From an uncultured Methylococcaceae bacterium (GTDB lineage: Bacteria > Pseudomonadota > Gammaproteobacteria > Methylococcales > Methylomonadaceae): a stretch of DNA of 11,258 nt. Below the pieces are notes generated by a model. The model was not told the origin of the DNA. It did not search any database and was given only the letters and a program-made list of their open reading frames with translations. This document shows positions 5,877 through 11,258 of the stretch, one piece after another (positions within the stretch are counted from its first letter, which is position 1; each line of letters begins with the position of its first letter). The DNA is taken from assembly GCA_903903365.1 (NCBI GenBank), contig CAIUYS010000166.1, positions 1 to 11,258 on the forward strand, read 5' to 3'. The position numbers and the translations under genes are program-made.

Positions 5877-7619
5877 ATGAAAAGAGCGAATAAGTCTGAT
5901 CTGGAAGAAGCGTTAAAGCTGTGTAAAGGGGCATTTATATCAGCGGCCGGATTTAGTATGGTTATTAATTTGTTGCAGCTGGTTCCAACCATTTACATGC
6001 TGCAATTATACGATCGCGTGGTACCTACCGGAAACCGGTCAACCCTGCTTATGCTGACCTTGATAGTCATCGTGCTGTTTTTGACGATGGGCGCTTTGGA
6101 ATGGGTGCGCTCGCAGATACTGGTTAGAGTCAGTTCACGCTTGGAGACATTACTCAACGAACGGTTGTTTCAGGTGGCTTATAAACAATCGCTTTATACG
6201 GGTGGACAAAGGGCAAGCTCGCAACCCCTTGATGACTTGACTTCATTAAGGCAATTTATGACCGGTAACGGTCTGTTTGCCTTTTTTGATGTGCCGTGGA
6301 TGCCTGTTTATATCGCTGTTATGTTTATTTTTCATCCTTTATATGGGTGGGCGGCTGTGGGTACTTCCATTATTCTGGTTATTGTCGCCATCATTCAGGA
6401 AAAATCCACCGGTAAACTGTTGGGTGAAGCCAATACCTTGGCGATGGCAGGTCGTGGCCTCGTCAATAAAAACCTGAGAAACGCAGAAGTTATTGAGTCT
6501 ATGGGCATGTTGCGGAATATTCAAACGCGCTGGCTGGAAGGAACCCAGCAAGTGTTGTTGTTACAAGCAACAGCAAGCTCTCGCGCCGGCTTAATCAGCG
6601 GCCTGTCAAAAGTTATTCGGTTGTCGTCACAATCCTTGATTTTGGGTCTGGGCGCCTATTTAGTCATAGAAAATGAAATTACGGCCGGCTTAATGATAGG
6701 CGGCTCCATTCTCTTGGGTCGTGCGTTGGCCCCTATCGATTTGCTGATTGGTACCTGGAAAGGTTTTATTACTGCCCGTGGCCAATACCATCGCCTCAAT
6801 GAGTTACTTATCCAGATACCCGCAGATGCCGATAAAATGGCCTTGCCGGCACCAGAAGGCAGCTTCCAGATAGAAGCGGCCGTTGTGGTTCCGCCGGGCG
6901 CAAAAACAGCGGTGTTAAAAGGCATTACCTTAGGAATTGCCAAAGGTGACGTGGTTGGCGTAATTGGGCCCAGTGGCGCAGGGAAATCAACTTTTGCCCG
7001 GGCTTTATTGGGTATCTGGCCCACCGCGAATGGAAAAATTCGTTTGGATGGCGCGGATGTCTTTGCCTGGAGTCGCGACGAACTGGGACCCTACATTGGC
7101 TACTTACCCCAGGATGTAGAGTTGTTTGAGGGCACTGTCAGTGAAAATATCGCACGTTTTGGTGAGATAGACCCTGATAAAGTGGTTAACGCCGCCAAAA
7201 TGGCTGATGTGCATGACCTGATTTTGCGTTTGCCGGAAGGTTACGACACTGTCATAGGCGCAACCGGCGGCAACTTGTCGGGTGGTCAGCGTCAACGTAT
7301 CGGTTTGGCAAGAGCGCTCTACGGCGACCCCGTCATTGTGGTGTTGGACGAGCCAAACTCAAATCTGGATGAACAAGGTGAATTTGCCTTGGGTAATGCC
7401 ATCCAACGCCTAAAACATAAAAGAGCCACGGTGATTGTTATAACCCATCGCAATAATGTGCTGGCAAATGTAGACAAGCTGCTCGTTTTAAATGACGGAC
7501 TGGTTACCATTTATGGCCCCAAGGCAGACGTAATGGCGCATTTTCAAAAGCAACAAATGGCTGCTTCAGCCGCACAGCCTACGCAAGCGACTGCGGGCAC
7601 GCTAACTACACAGGCATAA
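5877..7619 (+). CDS. Type I secretion ABC transporter (permease/ATPase, PrtD/HasD type)
   Basis: A 580-residue inner-membrane half-transporter that powers one-step export of the RTX protein to the outside. The N-terminal half is the membrane domain, with hydrophobic segments near 20-42, 55-75, 140-175 and 240-285. The C-terminal half is the ATPase: Walker A GPSGAGKST (364-372), Q-loop Gln412, signature LSGGQRQ (467-473), Walker B VIVVLDEP (486-493), D-loop SNLD and His524. There is no N-terminal C39 peptidase or C39-like domain, as expected for the PrtD/AprD/HasD branch that exports serralysin-type substrates; length is normal for that branch. It is the first gene of a three-gene operon, 6 nt before the adaptor gene. 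The start at 5877 lacks a strong ribosome binding site but gives the usual N-terminus. Confidence 0.95.
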   Translation: MKRANKSDLEEALKLCKGAFISAAGFSMVINLLQLVPTIYMLQLYDRVVPTGNRSTLLMLTLIVIVLFLTMGALEWVRSQILVRVSSRLETLLNERLFQVAYKQSLYTGGQRASSQPLDDLTSLRQFMTGNGLFAFFDVPWMPVYIAVMFIFHPLYGWAAVGTSIILVIVAIIQEKSTGKLLGEANTLAMAGRGLVNKNLRNAEVIESMGMLRNIQTRWLEGTQQVLLLQATASSRAGLISGLSKVIRLSSQSLILGLGAYLVIENEITAGLMIGGSILLGRALAPIDLLIGTWKGFITARGQYHRLNELLIQIPADADKMALPAPEGSFQIEAAVVVPPGAKTAVLKGITLGIAKGDVVGVIGPSGAGKSTFARALLGIWPTANGKIRLDGADVFAWSRDELGPYIGYLPQDVELFEGTVSENIARFGEIDPDKVVNAAKMADVHDLILRLPEGYDTVIGATGGNLSGGQRQRIGLARALYGDPVIVVLDEPNSNLDEQGEFALGNAIQRLKHKRATVIVITHRNNVLANVDKLLVLNDGLVTIYGPKADVMAHFQKQQMAASAAQPTQATAGTLTTQA

Positions 7620-7625
7620 ACAGAC

Positions 7626-8954
7626 ATGAAAGAAGCGCTTGCACAAATGACGACTAAAACAAAAATTCCCCTGATTATTGATGATCGATCCATTCGAACC
7701 ATTGGTGTTATTATCCTGATAGGTACTTTTGGAATACTGGGAACTTGGGGGTATTTGGCACCCATAGATAGCGCCGCCTTGGCACCCGGTTACGTGACTG
7801 TAAAATCACATAGAAAAACCGTACAACATCTGGATGGCGGCATAGTCAGCAAGCTGCTTGCCAAAGATGGGGATGTGGTCCAAGAAAATGATGTATTACT
7901 TATACTGGACGGCACCGAAGTTAAGGCGCAACTGGAAATTATTCGCGGTCAATACATCACCTTGTCAGCGCAAATAGCCCGACTGATTGCAGAACGAGAC
8001 CAACAAAACCACATCAGCTTTCCCGATGCGTTGCATGACCTGTCTGACCCCCATATTGCCGAAGCAAGGCAAGGCGAGACTCAGCTGTTTAATGCCAGAA
8101 AAAGCGCACATCAAGGCGAGATTTCAGTTTTAAATCAAAGAATCACTCAGTTAGGGTCAAAAATACAGGGTTTGCAAGGCCAACGAACCAGCAAGCAAGC
8201 CTTGATGACTTCTTATGGTGACGAAGTTAAAGACTTAAAAGAATTATTGGCCGAAGGCTTTGCTGATAAACAACGATTGCGTGATATTGAGCGTAATTAC
8301 GAACAGGTCACCGGCGAAGTCGCGGCTTTAAGTTCTGAAATTGCCGGTAACGAAATTCAGATCGGTGAAACTAAATTGCAGATTCTACAGTTGCAAAAAC
8401 AATTTCAGGAAGACGTCGCCGGTAAACTGGGCGAAGCACAGGCAGAACTTTACGACGTTTCTCAGCGCTTGGTAGCAACCCGGGATAAAGTCACCCGAAC
8501 CGAAGTAAAATCACCTGCCAACGGTCGGGTATTGGGCTTGTCCGTGCATAACGTGGGAGGGGTTATATCACCCGGCAAACCCATCCTCGACATTGTTCCG
8601 CAGCAAGAAGAGTTAATCATCGATGCTCAGGTGTCGCCGATGGATATTGATAGAGTCAGGGCGGGCCTGATTGCAGAAGTCCGGTTTAGCGCCTTTAAAC
8701 AGGCCTTAACACCCAAGATGCAAGGCAAGGTCATTAATTTGTCAGCAGACCGGTTAACGGATGAAAAAACCGGAATGCCCTATTATTTGGCACAAATTGA
8801 ATTAACGGCAGACAGCACTTTAAAATTGGGCGAGATGGAATTGCTGCCCGGAATGCCCGCAGAAGTACTGATTAATACCGGTGAAAGAACCGTCTTTGAA
8901 TACTTGATGCAGCCAATTACCAACGCTTTTGCACGCGCCTTTATAGAAGATTAA
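7626..8954 (+). CDS. HlyD-family type I secretion periplasmic adaptor
   Basis: A 442-residue membrane fusion protein linking the ABC transporter to the TolC-type channel across the periplasm. One transmembrane helix lies near 25-45 after a short cytoplasmic N-terminus. It is followed by the first half of the biotinyl/lipoyl-like domain (about 53-98, with QHLDGGIVSKLLAKDGD), a long coiled-coil hairpin (about 100-290), the second lipoyl half (VKSPANGRVLGL) and a C-terminal beta region (GMPAEVLI) close to the end. Length and layout match the PrtE/HasE group. It starts 6 nt after the transporter stop and ends 6 nt before the TolC-type gene, so the three are almost certainly co-transcribed. An in-frame ATG eight codons in (7647) is an alternative start. 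Confidence 0.95.
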   Translation: MKEALAQMTTKTKIPLIIDDRSIRTIGVIILIGTFGILGTWGYLAPIDSAALAPGYVTVKSHRKTVQHLDGGIVSKLLAKDGDVVQENDVLLILDGTEVKAQLEIIRGQYITLSAQIARLIAERDQQNHISFPDALHDLSDPHIAEARQGETQLFNARKSAHQGEISVLNQRITQLGSKIQGLQGQRTSKQALMTSYGDEVKDLKELLAEGFADKQRLRDIERNYEQVTGEVAALSSEIAGNEIQIGETKLQILQLQKQFQEDVAGKLGEAQAELYDVSQRLVATRDKVTRTEVKSPANGRVLGLSVHNVGGVISPGKPILDIVPQQEELIIDAQVSPMDIDRVRAGLIAEVRFSAFKQALTPKMQGKVINLSADRLTDEKTGMPYYLAQIELTADSTLKLGEMELLPGMPAEVLINTGERTVFEYLMQPITNAFARAFIED

Positions 8955-8960
8955 GGCATC

Positions 8961-10340
8961 ATGAAAAAAATAAAACTACTCATCGCTTGCCTGATTCTTG
9001 CACAAGTCGGTACCGCCAAGGCAGAAGATTTGTTAAGCATTTATCAGCAAGCCCTGGACGCCGATCCACAGTTACAATCAGCGGCATTAAAAGTTGAAAT
9101 AGGCGCGGCGCAAAAAGGCCAGGCGCTGGGGCAAATGTTGCCTCAAATCAGTGCCAATACCAATTGGTCAAAAAACATTCAAGCCTCTGGTACCGCTGGT
9201 GTGCCATCCAGCACTTGTAGAAATCCACCCTGTACCTCTAATTATACGGGTACCCGTTATACGGTTTCATTAACTCAATCCGTACTCGATTTTGCCAAGT
9301 TTTGGGACTGGCGGCGTGCCCAGGAAATTGAAAACCAGTATGCGTCAGAAAATATTGAAGCACAGCATACCCTGATGTTTAATGTGGTCAAAAAATATTT
9401 TGATGTGCTCGAAGCGGAAGATCAGTTGTATTATCTTCAAGCCGAAAAAGACAGTACCCGGAAACAACTGGAGCAAGTCCAAAAACTGTATGCCAAACAA
9501 CTGGTTTTAATAACGGATTTGTATGAAGTAGAGGCCCGACTGGATCAGATAAACGCCACTGAAATTGAAGCGGAAACAGCATTGGTTACCGCCCGGGAAA
9601 GTTTAAAAGAATTAACCAATACCGAACCGGTAGCACTTTATAAATTGCGTGATGAAATAGACTACAAAAAACTGGATGGCGCTCTGGCGGATTGGATTGA
9701 AGTCGCTAAAAGCGAAAACCCGACCTTGGCTGCGCAACTCAGTGCCATAGCGGCGGCTGGTGACAATGTAGCCGTGCAAAAATCAAGGTATCTGCCCGTC
9801 GTTGACATGCAATTAAATTACAATGCGACCAACACCGGCTATCAAAGCATCAATTTAGGCAGTAACTACGAAACCCAGGTAGCTGCAATAAACGTCACTA
9901 TTCCTTTATTTACCGGTGGAACAACCACCAATCGCCTGTTTGAAGCACAACATAAATTGTCTATGAGCAAATATGAAAATGAAGCCAAAATTCGCGCCTT
10001 GATTAAAGAAACCAGTGATTCCTTTTTAAGTTCCAATGCCAGCGTCAGACGCATCAGCGCAACCCGTAAGGCCTTGGATTCAGCCATTAAATCCAGGGAA
10101 TCCATGGAAAGCGGCTTTAGCTATGGCGTTCAAACCATCAGTGATGTGTTAAATGCCCAAAAAGGCGAATTTAAAGTCAAAAGAGATTTATCACAGGCAA
10201 AGTACGGCTATATAAAAAATAAAATGCGTTTTTTGACAGCTACCGGCTTGATAAGCGACGAAAATATGCATGAAGTTAATAGTTGGTTGCAAACTATGCC
10301 CAAACAACCAGAAATAATCTCAGGTCAAAAGGCTTCCTAA
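8961..10340 (+). CDS. TolC-family outer membrane channel of the type I system
   Basis: A 459-residue protein that forms the outer-membrane and periplasmic exit duct. Residues 1-21 are a signal peptide (MKKIKLLIACLILAQ, ending AKA before Glu). The mature start EDLLSIYQQALDADPQLQSA is the hallmark of the type I secretion TolC family. Two similar halves follow, each with a beta-barrel strand pair and long helices. In the first half, residues 77-100 form an exposed loop containing CRNPPC (Cys86, Cys91). Second-half landmarks include SRYLPVVDMQLNY, VTIPLFTGG and GVQTISDVLNAQ. TAAGG just before the ATG is a reasonable ribosome binding site. It is the last gene of the operon; no clear terminator follows. 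Confidence 0.95.
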   Translation: MKKIKLLIACLILAQVGTAKAEDLLSIYQQALDADPQLQSAALKVEIGAAQKGQALGQMLPQISANTNWSKNIQASGTAGVPSSTCRNPPCTSNYTGTRYTVSLTQSVLDFAKFWDWRRAQEIENQYASENIEAQHTLMFNVVKKYFDVLEAEDQLYYLQAEKDSTRKQLEQVQKLYAKQLVLITDLYEVEARLDQINATEIEAETALVTARESLKELTNTEPVALYKLRDEIDYKKLDGALADWIEVAKSENPTLAAQLSAIAAAGDNVAVQKSRYLPVVDMQLNYNATNTGYQSINLGSNYETQVAAINVTIPLFTGGTTTNRLFEAQHKLSMSKYENEAKIRALIKETSDSFLSSNASVRRISATRKALDSAIKSRESMESGFSYGVQTISDVLNAQKGEFKVKRDLSQAKYGYIKNKMRFLTATGLISDENMHEVNSWLQTMPKQPEIISGQKAS

Positions 10341-10641
10341 TAATCAAAGACAGTGCTCAGACACCTCAATCTTGATGCTTGGAAGAGCTTCAAAACCCTC
10401 CAAACCATTTATCAACTTCTTTGAAAAAGATGATGGATTAATAATTACGAGGCGCATAACAAGGGTATTGTCGCCGGAGCGTGGGATCGATAAAAAACAA
10501 CGAGTTGCAAAAATACCAAGCGTCCTCTCTTGCAGGATTTGCTTATTATAAAAGGTGCCCTGCGCATGATTGGTTTAAAACAATAGCCTACTCACAGAAC
10601 CCATCTTTGGGTATAATCACCCAAAAATCGATGAGGAATGT
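10341..10641 (+). other. 301-bp spacer between the secretion operon and the Rpn-family gene
   Basis: I see no gene and no GC-rich terminator stem after the TolC-type gene. The only clear structure is at the right end, where a hairpin and a perfect -10 hexamer precede the Rpn-family gene. Short frames present here have no ribosome binding site and no recognisable product. Confidence 0.55.
10606..10625 (+). promoter_or_regulatory. Hairpin carrying a TATAAT -10 box, likely promoter of the Rpn-family gene
   Basis: Perfect 7-bp arms TTTGGGT (10606-10612) and ACCCAAA (10619-10625) enclose a 6-nt loop. TATAAT at 10612-10617 matches the sigma-70 -10 consensus and would start transcription near 10624, 18 nt before the ATG at 10642. 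No good -35 is present at 16-18 bp, so the promoter may need an activator, or the dyad may be an operator. Confidence 0.45.
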
Positions 10642-11258
10642 ATGGCTGAACAGGATGAGCGCATAGCGATGATGGAAACTGTTAATGATAATTACGATAG
10701 CCCGTGGAAAGAAGCTGTAGAGCATTACTTTCCCGAGTTTATGATATTTTACTTTCCAGAGGCTTATACGCAAATTGATTGGACAAAAGAGCATGTGTTT
10801 CTGGATCAGGAACTACGTGCAGTAGTACAGGATGCGGAACTGGGGAAGCGCTTTGTTGATAAACTGGTCAGGGTGACACTGCTCAATGGCGATGAAAAAT
10901 GGATTTATATTCACATTGAAGTACAAGGAACCCGGCAAGCCGAATTTGCTGAACGGATGTTTGTCTATAATTATCGTCTGTACGATCGTTATCGACGACC
11001 TATTGCCAGCATGGCAGTGCTGGCAGATGAGCAGTCCAATTGGCGACCGGATTATTTCAGTTACAGTGTATTGGGCAGCGAAACTTCTATCCGTTTCCCC
11101 ATTGCCAAGCTGACCGATTATCATGACAAGGTGAATGAACTGCTGGCAGCGGATAACTCGTTTGCGATAGTAACGGCAACGCACATACTGACACAACGGA
11201 CTCGAAAGAACGATGAGGAACGCTACCAGGCTAAGCGGCTGTTGGTACGATTACTCTA
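10642..11258 (+). CDS. Rpn-family PD-(D/E)XK nuclease/transposase-like protein, cut by the right edge
   Basis: The first 205 residues are present and the frame is open at the window end. Landmarks: YDSPWKEAVEHYFPEFM (18-34), FFPEAY-like YFPEAY, IDWTKEHVFLDQEL (45-58), VVQDAELGKRFVDKLVRV, then WIYIHIEVQG (87-96) and FAERMFVYNYRLYDRYRRPIASMAVLAD. The E93-x-Q95 pair in a beta strand, with the preceding acidic Asp73, fits the PD-(D/E)XK fold of the Rpn family, often annotated as a cytosolic protein or recombination-promoting nuclease. Full-length relatives are, from memory, roughly 300 residues, so about a third is missing. GAGGA at 10633-10637, four bases before the ATG, supports this start. It is unlikely to be part of the secretion system. 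Confidence 0.83.
   Translation, partial: MAEQDERIAMMETVNDNYDSPWKEAVEHYFPEFMIFYFPEAYTQIDWTKEHVFLDQELRAVVQDAELGKRFVDKLVRVTLLNGDEKWIYIHIEVQGTRQAEFAERMFVYNYRLYDRYRRPIASMAVLADEQSNWRPDYFSYSVLGSETSIRFPIAKLTDYHDKVNELLAADNSFAIVTATHILTQRTRKNDEERYQAKRLLVRLL

Noticed and set aside
10481..10666. 61-residue plus-strand frame before the Rpn-family gene
   Set aside because: It overlaps the likely promoter and start of the Rpn-family gene in another frame, has no ribosome binding site and no recognisable product.
10813..11196. 127-residue minus-strand frame
   Set aside because: It is antisense to the Rpn-family gene, which has clear family motifs on the plus strand.

Overview
The window looks like a chromosomal accessory region of a Gram-negative gammaproteobacterium. 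The evidence is a three-gene type I secretion system with a TolC-type outer-membrane channel, a VPLPA-CTERM exosortase-sorting signal, and a Mu-like phage regulator pair. The mix resembles methanotroph (Methylococcales) genomes, but that placement is inference and no marker gene settles it.

Layout. The left edge (1-237, +) holds the end of an unrecognised reading frame that begins with six CCT codons. From 4521 down to 373 the minus strand carries a tight three-gene series: a small helix-turn-helix protein resembling BcepMu gp16, a secreted VPLPA-CTERM protein, and a 1017-residue RTX protein. The RTX protein has five 92-93-residue Ig-like repeats, a VCBS-like domain and a serralysin-type C-terminal secretion domain. 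Diverging from this series at 4663 is an XRE-family repressor. The gap between the two regulators contains six tandem 11-bp repeats (4541-4606) that look like an operator array.

From 5218 to 5876 there is no convincing gene. The stretch holds a 102-bp palindromic element lying between two diverged copies of another hairpin repeat, then a very AT-rich leader. From 5877 to 10340 a plus-strand operon encodes the ABC transporter, the HlyD-type adaptor and the TolC-type channel, with 6-nt gaps. After a 301-nt spacer, a Rpn-family (PD-(D/E)XK) protein starts at 10642 and runs off the right edge.

How the genes may work together. The PrtD-type exporter is the natural partner of the RTX protein, whose C-terminal domain is of the serralysin type. 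The VPLPA-CTERM protein would leave by Sec and exosortase processing, so two surface or extracellular proteins made from one transcript would use different routes. The most interesting hypothesis is that a phage lysogeny-type switch, consisting of divergent gp16-like and repressor genes plus the 11-bp array, controls this surface-protein operon. That regulatory link is inferred from gene order and spacing only.
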